A stretch of DNA of 59,345 bases, taken from NCBI GenBank assembly GCA_023386365.1, contig JAEWJX010000064.1:1-59345 (forward strand), given 5' to 3'. Made by a program: the position numbers and the translations under genes. The DNA comes from Actinomycetes bacterium. Its GTDB lineage: Bacteria > Actinomycetota > Actinomycetes > Actinomycetales > Microbacteriaceae. This document shows, piece by piece, positions 19,154-27,325 of the stretch. A model generated the notes under the pieces. It made no database searches, was not told the DNA's origin, and saw only the letters and a program-made list of their open reading frames with translations. The first letter of the stretch is position 1, and every line of letters begins with the position of its first letter.

Positions 19154-20227
19154 TCAGGCCGGCGACACGAGGTGCTCCTCGCGGGACTCGTTCTCCGCAT
19201 CCTCGACCGCTTCGCGGCTCGCCGCGCCGGTCTGCCGGAAGTGGCCGACGAGCGCCAGCAGCACACCGGCGGCGGCCCAACCGGCGAGCACCAGCCAGGG
19301 GAACGTGGTGTCGGCCGCGGGGAAGTACGACAGCTCGCGCAGGAGGGTGGCGGCGGCCCCCGGCGGGAACCACTGACCGATCGCACCCCACGGTTCCGGA
19401 AGGAACTCGACCGGCTGCGCGGCGGACGAGATCGGGTTGGCGATCAGCAGGAACAGCACCGGCCCGAGAGCGATGCCGGCCCGCCCGACGAGGGCCGCGA
19501 AGCCCACGATGGGCGCCCCGATGGCCGCGAAGGCGAGGGCGTACGCGGCGGCGTTCACCAGGTAGTCGCCCTGCAGCACCCCGAACCAGCCCTGCAGGAT
19601 GCCCGCCACCACGAAGCCGGCGACGACCGCGTAGGCGGCCAGCGCCACCACCCGCCGCCACGCCCCGACGAGCGCGATCGTGATGGCGATGCCGCCGATC
19701 ATGCCGCCGAGCACGAGCGGGAACGCGGATGCGGCGAGCCCGACCCCGCGGGGGTCGGTGTCGGCGAGCGGGACGACATCCGTGACGGTGACGGTGATCA
19801 CCGGTGCTTGCACGCCCGCGGCGGCGGCCTGTGCGGCGGCGGCGGCGTTCGCCTGCGCCTGCAGCTGGGCCGCCATCCCAGTGAGCATCTGGGCGACGGC
19901 GGGGCTCGCGGCGGATGCGGTGAGCACCTCGGGCTCGGCGCCGATGATCACGGCACCGTACGCCTCGCGGGTCTCGATGAGGTCGACGGCCGCGGCACGG
20001 TCGTCGGCGTCGACGGGCACGATCACGCCGGGCGCGTTCTCGTCGAGGGCGCCCTGCACCTGGGCGAGCTGCTCGGTGGGTCCGACGAACGCGACCGGCA
20101 GGTTCTGCGGCTCGGATGCGATGCCGGGCCACGAGAACGCGATGACGATCACGCCGACGACGAGCGAGAGCGCGGCACCGACGCCGAGGACCCGCGCCCA
20201 GGGGCTGTGGATGGTGGGGGTGGACAT
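19154..20227 (-). CDS. TetR-controlled membrane protein, ABC-2/YhgE-Pip-like permease
   Basis: 357 residues. There is one N-terminal membrane segment (ARVLGVGAALSLVVGVIVIAF, 11-31), then an extracytoplasmic stretch rich in Ala/Gln (about 40-165), then about five or six membrane helices and a charged tail ending EEHLVSPA. This layout is that of YhgE/Pip-type ABC-2 permeases without their own ATPase. Such proteins are typically next to and repressed by a TetR regulator, as here. An efflux or envelope role is likely but unproven. ATG 20227 has a strong Shine-Dalgarno (AGGAGGA) 4-10 nt upstream. Confidence 0.75.
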   Translation of the reverse strand: MSTPTIHSPWARVLGVGAALSLVVGVIVIAFSWPGIASEPQNLPVAFVGPTEQLAQVQGALDENAPGVIVPVDADDRAAAVDLIETREAYGAVIIGAEPEVLTASAASPAVAQMLTGMAAQLQAQANAAAAAQAAAAGVQAPVITVTVTDVVPLADTDPRGVGLAASAFPLVLGGMIGGIAITIALVGAWRRVVALAAYAVVAGFVVAGILQGWFGVLQGDYLVNAAAYALAFAAIGAPIVGFAALVGRAGIALGPVLFLLIANPISSAAQPVEFLPEPWGAIGQWFPPGAAATLLRELSYFPAADTTFPWLVLAGWAAAGVLLALVGHFRQTGAASREAVEDAENESREEHLVSPA

Positions 20228-20242
20228 GGCTCCTCCTAGAAA

Positions 20243-20265
20243 AACGAATGCTCGTTCTTTATAAT
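20243..20265. promoter_or_regulatory. TetR operator and -10 box
   Basis: AACGA-ATGC-TCGTT (20243-20256) is a perfect inverted repeat typical of TetR-family operators. TATAAT (20260-20265), a consensus -10 for the tetR gene, follows 3 bases later. The site lies between the divergent permease (start 20227) and tetR (start 20304), so both would be repressed by the TetR protein. Confidence 0.8.
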
Positions 20266-20303
20266 CCTCGGAGGACGATCTGTAAAGTCGCCGGAGAGAC
20301 GAG

Positions 20304-20894
20304 ATGCCGAAAGTCAGCCAGGAGCACCGGGACGCGCGACGTGACCAGATCACGGCCGCCGCGCTGCGCTCCTTCGCCGAGAAAGGCTTCCAGCGCACCT
20401 CGATGGCCGACATCATCGCCGCATCCGGACTCTCCGCCGGCGCCATCTACCTGCACTTCGACAGCAAGCAGCAGATCGCCGTCGCCGCCGCACGCGCCAT
20501 CGTGGGGCACCGGCAGCAGGACATGATCGAGCGCCTCACCCACGACCCCCTCCCCGACCCCGACGAGCTGATCGCCGTCGTCATGGCGGGGCTCCGGCGC
20601 GAACTGCCCGACTCCCGGCTGCTCGTGCAGCTCTGGGGCGAAGGGGTGGTCGATGAAGACCTCGGCGGCATCGTCGTCGAGATCATGGACGGGCTGCGCG
20701 GCATCTTCCTGCCCTACCTCACCCGCTGGGCGCAGCTCCGCCGCGGCCTCTCCCCCGACGACGCGGCGGCGTGGGCCGAGACGGTGCTGCCCGCGCTCCT
20801 CGGGCTCGCCCAGGGCTACATCGTGCAGTCGGCGATCTTCCGGGACTTCGACTCCGACGCCTACCTCGCGGCGGTGCGCTCGTTCTTCAGCTGA
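20304..20894 (+). CDS. TetR/AcrR family transcriptional regulator
   Basis: A 196-residue TetR protein. The N-terminal helix-turn-helix is RDQITAAALRSFAEKGFQRTSMADIIAASGLSAGAIYLHF (about 12-51), with the classical 'GAIYLHFDSK' ending. The C-terminal ligand domain (about 70-196) resembles the TetR_C_6 type (LLVQLWGEGVVDEDL, FLPYLTRWAQLRRGLS). It probably represses itself and the divergent permease through AACGAATGCTCGTT. GGAGAG 4-9 nt before ATG serves as Shine-Dalgarno; this is one of the genes with a real leader (about 35 nt). A terminator hairpin overlaps its 3' border. Confidence 0.92.
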   Translation: MPKVSQEHRDARRDQITAAALRSFAEKGFQRTSMADIIAASGLSAGAIYLHFDSKQQIAVAAARAIVGHRQQDMIERLTHDPLPDPDELIAVVMAGLRRELPDSRLLVQLWGEGVVDEDLGGIVVEIMDGLRGIFLPYLTRWAQLRRGLSPDDAAAWAETVLPALLGLAQGYIVQSAIFRDFDSDAYLAAVRSFFS

Positions 20895-20895
20895 A

Positions 20896-20918
20896 CACCC
20901 GCGTTACCAGCGCGGGTG
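20896..20918. terminator. Terminator hairpin between convergent genes
   Basis: CACCCGCG (20896-20903) and CGCGGGTG (20911-20918) pair perfectly around a 7-nt loop that includes the TAA stop of the aldo/keto reductase (20904-20906). It would serve both tetR and the convergent gene. Confidence 0.65.
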
Positions 20919-21890
20919 CACGGCCGCGCGGAAGCGGCGGTCGTACAGCTCCCAGATCGCATCCGTGAACGCGGTGCCGAGCGGATCCACCGAACCGGCC
21001 GCCGCGTTCGCCTCCGCCTGCGCCACATTGCGGGCACCCGGGATCACCGACGAGACGCCCGGCAACTGCGCCACCCAGGCGAGCGCGGCCGTCGCCGGCT
21101 TCAACCCCACGCCCGAGACGAGCAGCGAGAACTCACGAGCCGCCTCGACGCCCTCGTCATAGTCGACACCCGAGAAGGTCTCGCCCTGGTCGAACGCCTC
21201 ACCGTGGCGGTTGTAGTTGCGGTGATCGTTCGCGGCGAACGAGGTCTCGTGGGTGTACTTGCCCGACAGCAGGCCGCTCGCGAGCGGCACGCGCGCAATG
21301 ATGCCCACCCCCGCATCCTGCGCCGCCGGGAGCACCGCGTCGAGCGGCTTCAGGCGGAACGCGTTCAGGATGATCTGCACCGTCGCCACGTTCGGGCGGG
21401 CGATCGCGGTGAGCGCCTCATCCGTCGTCTCGACGCTCACGCCGTAGTTGGCCATCACGCCCTCGTCGACGAGCGTGTCAAGAGCATCGAACACCTCGTC
21501 GTCGGAGTAGACGGCCGTCGGCGGGCAGTGCAGCTGCACCAGATCGAGCGTGTCGACACCCAGGTTGCGGCGGCTGCGGTCGGTCCACGCGCGGAAGTTC
21601 TCGAGTACGTAGTTCTCCGGCACCTGGTCCATGCGGCGGCCCATCTTGGTGGCCACCGTGACGTCCGCATCGGGCCGGTCGCGGCGCCACGCACCGATCA
21701 GGCTCTCGCTGCGGCCGTCGCCGTAGACGTCGGCGGTGTCGAAGAAGGTGACCCCGGATGCGAAGCTCGCGTCGAGCACGGCCCGCGCATCCGCCTCGCT
21801 CACCTCACCCCAGTCGGCGCCGAGCTGCCAGGTTCCGAGACCGATGACCGAGACGTCGCGGCCCGTGCGGCCGAGGGTGCGATGCTGCAT
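20904..21890 (-). CDS. Aldo/keto reductase (IolS/AKR11-like)
   Basis: A 328-residue AKR with Asp and Tyr in FFDTADVYGDGRSE (about 49-62), Lys in VATKMGRRMD and His in LVQLHCPP. The C-terminal cofactor end is SSVIPGARNVAQAEANAAAG. It is the third aldo/keto reductase in the window and the closest to IolS/YdhF-type enzymes; the substrate is unknown. TAGGCT ends 6 nt before ATG 21890, so the transcript is probably leaderless. No regulator gene or obvious operator is attached. Confidence 0.9.
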   Translation of the reverse strand: MQHRTLGRTGRDVSVIGLGTWQLGADWGEVSEADARAVLDASFASGVTFFDTADVYGDGRSESLIGAWRRDRPDADVTVATKMGRRMDQVPENYVLENFRAWTDRSRRNLGVDTLDLVQLHCPPTAVYSDDEVFDALDTLVDEGVMANYGVSVETTDEALTAIARPNVATVQIILNAFRLKPLDAVLPAAQDAGVGIIARVPLASGLLSGKYTHETSFAANDHRNYNRHGEAFDQGETFSGVDYDEGVEAAREFSLLVSGVGLKPATAALAWVAQLPGVSSVIPGARNVAQAEANAAAGSVDPLGTAFTDAIWELYDRRFRAAVHPRW

Positions 21891-21912
21891 GCAGCGAGCC
21901 TAGAACGGTGCA

Positions 21913-21945
21913 GGTCTCGACACGCCGCTCCGCGGCTACTCGACC
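21913..21945. repeat. Intergenic palindromic repeat (REP-like)
   Basis: The 33-bp stretch begins GGTCTCGACACGCCGC and ends CGCGGCTACTCGACC. Its outer ends (GGTCTCGA / TACTCGACC) and its inner GCCGC/GCGGC are roughly self-complementary. From memory, very similar 'GGTYTCGACACGCCGCTCC' elements recur between genes in Microbacteriaceae. Only this copy is seen in the window. Confidence 0.45.
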
Positions 21946-21954
21946 GGCGTGGCG

Positions 21955-22740
21955 CTACTCGTCGTCGTGCACGGCCGCCGCCACCGCCCGCGCCAACCGC
22001 TTCCCGATGAGGTGGTTGCTGCGCGTCACCCGGGTCACCGTCACGCCGCGCAGCCGCTCCGCGATCCGGATGCCGCCGGGCGAGGCGAACTCGTCGAGCG
22101 ACCCGTAGACGATCTCGACCGGCACCTGCAACGCGGCGAGGTCGGAGATGGTGGTCTGCGACTCGATGGTGTGCTCCAGCGATTTCACGAACGCATCCCA
22201 GGTGCGCGCGTTGATGTCCATCGCCTTCGGGATCGGCAGCAGACGTTCGATGATCGCCGCGTTGCGGAGCGTGAAGTCCTGGTTGTCGCGGAGGAAGCGG
22301 TAGGCGGTCAGGTAGAAGCCCTCCACCGCGCGGTCGCGATCATCCGACAGCGCCGACGGCGACACGTAGATCGGCGGACTCACGAGCACCAGCCGCTTCA
22401 CCCGGCGGCGGTTGCGGGCCGCGTAGCGGGGTGCGATCAGTCCGCCCATCGAATGCCCGACCAGCACGAACGGCTCCCGCAGCCGGAGCGAGCGGATGGT
22501 GCGGGCGAGCGCGTCGACGTGATCGGTGAGCGTGTACTCGCACCCCTCCGGCATCGGAGAGCCGCCGAACCCGAGCAGGTCGATCGAGATGCACCGGTAG
22601 TCCGCCTCCAGCAGCGGCACCACGTTCTGGAAGGTGACCGACGACGAGGCGATGCCGTGGATGAGCACCACGACCGACCCGGAGCCGCGGTCGTCGGCGA
22701 CATGCAGCAGCGGTGCACGCCGGAACGGATTCCACCCCAT
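21955..22740 (-). CDS. Alpha/beta hydrolase
   Basis: 261 residues with the standard alpha/beta-hydrolase layout: oxyanion-hole HGIASSS (28-34), nucleophile elbow GHSMGG (95-100, Ser97), acid in YGSLDEF and catalytic His in TRSNHLIGK. It is cytoplasmic, with no signal peptide. The substrate (ester, lactone or C-C hydrolase) cannot be assigned. The cap region YLTAYRFLRDNQDFTLRNAAII is compatible with a meta-cleavage-type hydrolase but is not diagnostic. TAGCCT lies 6 nt before ATG 22740, consistent with a leaderless transcript. Confidence 0.88.
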   Translation of the reverse strand: MGWNPFRRAPLLHVADDRGSGSVVVLIHGIASSSVTFQNVVPLLEADYRCISIDLLGFGGSPMPEGCEYTLTDHVDALARTIRSLRLREPFVLVGHSMGGLIAPRYAARNRRRVKRLVLVSPPIYVSPSALSDDRDRAVEGFYLTAYRFLRDNQDFTLRNAAIIERLLPIPKAMDINARTWDAFVKSLEHTIESQTTISDLAALQVPVEIVYGSLDEFASPGGIRIAERLRGVTVTRVTRSNHLIGKRLARAVAAAVHDDE

Positions 22741-22786
22741 GACCCGAGGCTAGCGGGGCATGGGGTGGAGAGGAGAGTGTGCGGGG

Positions 22787-22984
22787 TCAGTCCTCGCGCA
22801 GCTTCTCCTTGTACTCGTTCTTCGCCTGGACGCGGTCGCGGTCCGCCTCCGCCTTCGTGACCTCGGCGTCGGCCTTCACCTCGTCGACCTTGTCGCTGAC
22901 ACGTTCCTTCGTGTCGTCCGCCCACTCGCCGACCTTCTTGCCGGTGGCCTCGGCCGCGTCCTTGGCGTCATCCAGGAAACCCAT
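22787..22984 (-). CDS. Small highly charged helical protein
   Basis: A 65-residue protein that is about 45% Lys/Arg/Asp/Glu. It starts MGFLDDAKDAAEATGKKVGEW and continues as an amphipathic, coiled-coil-like helix (DEVKADAEVTKAEADRDRVQ). No Cys and no membrane segment. The opening resembles MT0933-like actinobacterial 'antitoxin' proteins and CsbD/YtxH-type stress proteins, but the match is too weak to name it. A strong Shine-Dalgarno (AGGAGGA) 4-10 nt upstream supports ATG 22984. The 202 bases upstream (22985-23186) contain TTGACA at 23074 and two CGTGACGAAA copies at about 23102 and 23133. Confidence 0.75.
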   Translation of the reverse strand: MGFLDDAKDAAEATGKKVGEWADDTKERVSDKVDEVKADAEVTKAEADRDRVQAKNEYKEKLRED

Positions 22985-23186
22985 GTCGTCCTCCTCCTAG
23001 CAGGATTCGTGCGGTGGCGGGTTCGCCACCCGTCCTTCGACGCTACGAGCCGCCTCCGGTCGCCACCACCCTCTTGACAGTGGGCCATCAGCCGCCTAGC
23101 GCGTGACGAAAACGTGACCGGATGACGATCGAATCGTGACGAAAGTTGGGTGGTGCTCGCGTTGGGCGCGGCCCTACGTTCACACC

Positions 23187-24041
23187 ATGAGGCACATTCA
23201 CCGCACCCCCGCATCCCTCGCCGCGGCGTTCGCGGCACTGTTCCTGCTCGCCGGCTGCTCGGCCGTCGGCTCCGCCGACAGCGCCGGCGGATCGTCCGGC
23301 GAATACGACGCGCCCGTGGTCGTCGAAGACGGCGCCAGCGAACCCGACACCGCATCCGGCGCCGACGCCGACCGCGCGCTCGTGATCACCGGCACCATCA
23401 CGATCACCGCGGACGACCCCATCTCGGCCGCCGAGAAGGCCACCGCCATCACCACCGCGGCGGGCGGACGGGTCGACGCCCGGCAGCAGTACGCACCCCG
23501 CGACGGCGACGCCGGACGCGCGACGCTCACCCTGCGCATCCCCGCCGACGCCCTCGAGAAGGTGCGCGACCAGCTCGCCGAGCTGGGCTCGGTGGATGAG
23601 ACGCTCACCGACTCGGTCGACGTCGGCACCCAGCAGCGCGACCTCGAGACCCGCATCACCACCCTCCGCGCCTCCATCACCCGCTACACCGGGTGGCTCG
23701 CCGACGCCGACACCACGAAGGACCTCATCGAGCTGGAGACCGCGATCTCCGAACGCCAGAACGAACTCGAGTCGCTCGAAGCGCAACAGCGGGCGCTCGC
23801 CGACAGCGTCGCGATGTCGACGATCACGCTCGAACTGCGTTCGGCCGCGCTCGCACCGCCGCCCGAGGGTCCGACCGATTTCCTGTCGGCGGTGGCGGCC
23901 GGGTGGGCCGGGTTCGTCGGCTTCTGGAGTGCCGTGCTGGTGGCGCTCGGGATGGGGCTGCCGTGGCTGGTGCTCGTGGGTCTCGTGATCGCGGTGGTCG
24001 TGTGGATCGCGCGACGGGCGGGCCGCACCCCGGCGAGTTGA
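23187..24041 (+). CDS. DUF4349 lipoprotein
   Basis: 284 residues. The signal peptide ends in a lipobox LLAGC with acylated Cys24. There is an Asp/Ser-rich linker (to about 65), then the DUF4349 domain: ALVITGTITITADDP, RIPADALEKVRDQLAELGSV, a long coiled coil (DLETRITTLRASITRY to LEAQQRALADSV, about 155-210), and one C-terminal membrane helix (WLVLVGLVIAVVVWI) with a basic cytoplasmic end. It is thus anchored both by lipid and by a helix. Function of the family is unknown; an envelope-stress or sensing role has been proposed. TACGTT lies 6 nt before ATG 23187. CGTGACGAAA direct repeats upstream may bind a response regulator. Confidence 0.88.
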   Translation: MRHIHRTPASLAAAFAALFLLAGCSAVGSADSAGGSSGEYDAPVVVEDGASEPDTASGADADRALVITGTITITADDPISAAEKATAITTAAGGRVDARQQYAPRDGDAGRATLTLRIPADALEKVRDQLAELGSVDETLTDSVDVGTQQRDLETRITTLRASITRYTGWLADADTTKDLIELETAISERQNELESLEAQQRALADSVAMSTITLELRSAALAPPPEGPTDFLSAVAAGWAGFVGFWSAVLVALGMGLPWLVLVGLVIAVVVWIARRAGRTPAS

Positions 24042-24055
24042 CCGCATCCCTGGCC

Positions 24056-24079
24056 ATGTGGACAGTGTTCACATAGCCT
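24056..24079 (+). promoter_or_regulatory. Operator ATGTGGACAGTGTTCACAT and leaderless promoter of the MFS gene
   Basis: The 19-bp site (24056-24074) contains GTGGACA-G-TGTTCAC, a 7-1-7 dyad with one mismatch. It ends in the -10-like TAGCCT (24074-24079), itself 6 nt before GTG 24086. The same element, 18 of 19 bases identical and in the same orientation to its gene, precedes the VOC gene at 13948-13966. The protein that binds is not obvious; TetR or MarR type is suggested by the symmetry. Confidence 0.7.
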
Positions 24080-24085
24080 GGTCGG

Positions 24086-25483
24086 GTGACCCAGCTCGCA
24101 CCCCCGAACGGCATGCGCACTTTCGTGCTCGTGCTCGTGAACACGGCCGTCGCGAACATCACCACCAGCTACCTGTGGTTCGGGCTCACCTTCTGGGTCT
24201 ACCTGGAGACGCGCTCCGTGCTCGCCACCGGAGTCATCGGCGGCGCGTACATGCTGCTCGTCGCCCTGTTCGCGATGGTGTTCGGCACCATCGTCGACCG
24301 GCACCGCAAGCGCCGCGTCATGATCCTCGCGAGCATCGTCACGCTCGTCGCGTTCGGCATCGCGGGCGGCCTCTACCTGCTGTACCCGGAATCCGAACTC
24401 GTCGACATCGGCGGCCCCGCGTTCTGGATGTTCACCACGATCATCCTCATCGGCGCGGTCGTCGAGAACATGCGCAACATCGCACTCTCCACCACCGTCA
24501 CCCTTCTCGTGCCCGAGGAACGCCACGCCAACGCGAACGGCCTGGTCGGCACCGTGCAGGGCCTCGCGTTCACCGTGACGAGCGTGTTCAGCGGCCTCTC
24601 CATCGGGTTCCTCGGGATGGGGTGGACGCTCGCGATCGCCCTCGCGCTCACCGCGGTGGCGCTCGTGCACCTGCTGTTCCTGCACATCCCCGAAGACGAA
24701 CCCGAACGCGGCCCCGAGCACGCGCCCCTCATCGACCTGCGGGGCAGCATCAGCGCGGTGCGGGCCGCCACCGGCCTCTTCGCGCTGATCGTGTTCTCCA
24801 CGTTCAACAACCTCATCGGCGGCGTCTACATGGCGCTCATGGACCCGTATGGGCTCGAACTGTTCCCCGTCGAATGGTGGGGCGTCGTGCTCGGCGTCAC
24901 CTCGACCGGGTTCATCATCGGCGGCCTTCTCATCGCCACGTTCGGGCTCGGGCGCAACCCGATCCGCACCATGCTGCTGCTCGTCATCGTCATGGGGGCC
25001 CTCGGGGCCCTCTTCACGATCCGCGAATCGTGGTGGCTGTACGCGCTCGGCATCTGGCTGTACATGATGCTCATCCCCGCCGTCGAAGCATCCGAGCAGA
25101 CCGTGGTGCAGAAAGTCGTGCCGTACCGCACGCAGGGGCGGGTGTTCGGGTTCGCTGCCGCGTTCGAGTCGGCCGCGGCTCCCGTCACCGCATTCCTCAT
25201 CGCGCCGATCGCCGAGTTCCTGATCATCCCGTGGATCGAGACCCCCGATGGTCAGGCCCGCACCGAGTGGCTGCTCGGCGAAGGCAGTGCCCCCTCGCGC
25301 GGCATCGCGCTGGTGTTCCTCATCGCCGGAATCGTGATGATGCTCATCGCCATCGGAGCCTTCTTCACCCGCTCCTACCGCAAGATCTCCGAGCTGTACC
25401 TCGCGGCCCCCGACGAGGAGCCGGCGGCGGATGCGGACGCGGAAGCGGTGCTCGACGACGAGGTGACCGAACCCGGCGGGTGA
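24086..25483 (+). CDS. MFS transporter (MFS_3/TetV-like)
   Basis: 465 residues starting at GTG 24086, with about 12 membrane helices. Motif A in the 2-3 loop is GTIVDRHRKRRVMI (about 71-84). Helix 4-5 contains NGLVGTVQGLAFTVTSVFSG, and a large charged tail (about 430-465) ends TEPGG. It resembles EntS/TetV-like drug or siderophore exporters. Its promoter carries the palindromic operator shared with the VOC gene, so the two distant genes may belong to one regulon. The three-gene cysteine-rich cassette begins 48 bases after its stop and could be co-transcribed. Confidence 0.87.
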   Translation: MTQLAPPNGMRTFVLVLVNTAVANITTSYLWFGLTFWVYLETRSVLATGVIGGAYMLLVALFAMVFGTIVDRHRKRRVMILASIVTLVAFGIAGGLYLLYPESELVDIGGPAFWMFTTIILIGAVVENMRNIALSTTVTLLVPEERHANANGLVGTVQGLAFTVTSVFSGLSIGFLGMGWTLAIALALTAVALVHLLFLHIPEDEPERGPEHAPLIDLRGSISAVRAATGLFALIVFSTFNNLIGGVYMALMDPYGLELFPVEWWGVVLGVTSTGFIIGGLLIATFGLGRNPIRTMLLLVIVMGALGALFTIRESWWLYALGIWLYMMLIPAVEASEQTVVQKVVPYRTQGRVFGFAAAFESAAAPVTAFLIAPIAEFLIIPWIETPDGQARTEWLLGEGSAPSRGIALVFLIAGIVMMLIAIGAFFTRSYRKISELYLAAPDEEPAADADAEAVLDDEVTEPGG

Positions 25484-25531
25484 CACGCCGACCGCGTGTA
25501 TCACCGCGCCCGCGCCACCCTCCTCCCCTGT

Positions 25532-26407
25532 ATGACCTTCACCGACCGATCGGACCTCTACGGTTCCGTCGACGAGGAGGCGCTGAACCGCACCATCACC
25601 TGGTTCAGACGGCGCCGCCCGTCACTCTTCGCCTACGCGACCCCCGACATCGCCGCCGACTGGCGCGAGATGCTGTGCGTCGACCCCGAACCCGCCCAGG
25701 TCGTGCTCGACCACGGCGACCCGGTGGTCACCGTCGAGAACCAGCTGCTGCCGATCCCCGGAACGGGCGGCGCCCTCGGCCTCGACTTCTCCCTCCAGCT
25801 CACGAAGCTCGTGATCGACCTCGCCCCGCAGACCGTGGCGCTGCCGCCCGAACTTGGCAAACTCCCCGACCAGCACCTGTCGCTCACCCTCGAGGTGTGC
25901 GTCGGGATGCCGGAGATCGACCCCGAGCTGATCGTGAAACTCGCCCGCCGGCTCGGCGACCGCGGAGAACGCGACGACAAGGTCGCCATGCGGGCGGCGA
26001 ACCACCCGGACCGCGTCGAACAGCCACCCCGCGACAAGGTCGACCCGATCCCGATCCCCTTCGACAAGCTGCGGTGCTGCTGCCTCACCGTCGCCGCCGT
26101 CGCCCACGTGGTGCGCACCGGATCCGGCAAGACGACAGCCGTGCAGGTGGTGCTCGACGGCCTCGAGATCGTCGACATCTCCCCCGACTGCCTCGAGACC
26201 GACATCGAGCAGTACCTCTGGTTGACGCTGCAGCTTGCGGTGCTGCCGAAGCTCCGCATCGCGCTGCCCACCCTCACCCTGCAGCTGATGCAGGGCCTGC
26301 CTTCGGTGAGCTTCAGCCTCACCCCCACCGGCCCGCAGCTGCCGTTCAACCCCGATATCTCCGACGACCGCCTCGCGGTCTTCGTCGACCTGGAGGTCGC
26401 ACCATGA
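25532..26407 (+). CDS. Unknown protein A of a cysteine-rich three-gene cassette
   Basis: 291 residues that I do not recognise. No signal peptide or membrane helix. The second half is rich in alternating hydrophobic strands (LRIALPTLTLQLMQGLPSVS), suggesting beta structure or a lipid-binding fold. Cysteines cluster unusually: LCVDPEP, LEVCVGM, a triple CCC (LRCCCLTV, about 188-190) and PDCLET. A TGSGKTT string resembles a P-loop but lacks the Gly of GxxxxGK[ST]. Its stop overlaps the next start by 4 bases (ATGA), so the two are coupled. Start chosen at ATG 25532; an in-frame ATG at 25496 would give 12 more residues. Confidence 0.7.
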   Translation: MTFTDRSDLYGSVDEEALNRTITWFRRRRPSLFAYATPDIAADWREMLCVDPEPAQVVLDHGDPVVTVENQLLPIPGTGGALGLDFSLQLTKLVIDLAPQTVALPPELGKLPDQHLSLTLEVCVGMPEIDPELIVKLARRLGDRGERDDKVAMRAANHPDRVEQPPRDKVDPIPIPFDKLRCCCLTVAAVAHVVRTGSGKTTAVQVVLDGLEIVDISPDCLETDIEQYLWLTLQLAVLPKLRIALPTLTLQLMQGLPSVSFSLTPTGPQLPFNPDISDDRLAVFVDLEVAP

Positions 26408-27315
26408 GCGAGATCCTCGCCGCGGCGAACGAACGCGCCGTGCGCGAACTCGTCGCAGCTATCCGCGACGCCTTCCACCCCAGCACCTCAGGGTCCGAAG
26501 ACTTCGGACCGTTCACCGCCTCCTACGCGGCCGCGTTCCACCTCGAAGGCGGCACCGTCGACCTGAACGGCGACGGGACCGTCAGCATCTCCGAACTGGA
26601 CGTGAAATGGGATGTGCTGGCCGTCGCCCTCGGCATCGACCTCCCCGGGTTCTGCATCGGCGGCTGGTGCATCATCCCGACACCGTTCGGATGTGCGCTC
26701 CGGTTCCCGAAGATCTGCGTCTTCGACGACGATCCCGACATCGGCATCGACCTCGACCTCTCCGGCCTGCTCACCTCCGAGCTGTCGGTGCGCGCCCACC
26801 CGGTGGTGCGCTACTGGGTCGACCCGGCGCGTCCCCCCGGGCTCGACGACGTCGACGCCCACCGCACCGGCGTCGCCGACGAATGGCAGGTGCTGCTCGA
26901 GATCGACACCGTCGACATCGACCTGTTCGATCTGGCCGACATCGTCGGCGACCTGCTCGAGCAGGCGGTCGACGCCGCGATCGACGCGATCTTCAGCGGC
27001 TACGCCTCGTGGATCGGCGACATCCTGAAAGCGATCGTCGGTCCGGTCATCGACCTGATCCGCGACATCCTCGACATCCCCGACGACATCCAGGAATGGC
27101 TGTCGAACCTGCTCGGGGTGAGCCTCGGCCTGCTCGACGCCCTCGTCACCGCGGTCGCGAACGGGCTGCTCGCCGACCGACCCCTGGTGCACATCGAGAA
27201 CCCGTTCCCGCTGCCGCCCGACACCGCACTCATCCCCGTCTCGCTCCCCATCGAGACCTTCGATGTGCAGATCACCGACGACGAGCTCATCGTGCGCGCC
27301 GCCGTCGGAGCCTGA
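26404..27315 (+). CDS. Unknown protein B of the cassette, with EF-hand-like loop and Cys motif
   Basis: 303 residues, unrecognised. At about 47-58 it has DLNGDGTVSISE, which fits the calcium-binding EF-hand loop (D-x-N-x-D-G-x-x-x-x-x-E). It then has four cysteines within 25 residues: GFCIGGWC, FGCAL, KICVF (about 87-109). A long acidic/hydrophobic section follows with amphipathic helices (LADIVGDLLEQAVDAAID, DILKAIVGPVIDLIRD). It ends with two beta-strand-like stretches. No signal peptide and no clear membrane span. Translationally coupled to protein A; protein C follows 10 bases after the stop. Confidence 0.7.
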   Translation: MSEILAAANERAVRELVAAIRDAFHPSTSGSEDFGPFTASYAAAFHLEGGTVDLNGDGTVSISELDVKWDVLAVALGIDLPGFCIGGWCIIPTPFGCALRFPKICVFDDDPDIGIDLDLSGLLTSELSVRAHPVVRYWVDPARPPGLDDVDAHRTGVADEWQVLLEIDTVDIDLFDLADIVGDLLEQAVDAAIDAIFSGYASWIGDILKAIVGPVIDLIRDILDIPDDIQEWLSNLLGVSLGLLDALVTAVANGLLADRPLVHIENPFPLPPDTALIPVSLPIETFDVQITDDELIVRAAVGA

Positions 27316-27325
27316 GGAGGCTGAC

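Noticed and set aside
26110..26140. P-loop-like TGSGKTT in cassette protein A
   Set aside because: The first Gly of GxxxxGK[ST] is absent, no Walker B follows, and the string sits between beta-strand-like segments, so ATP binding is not supported.
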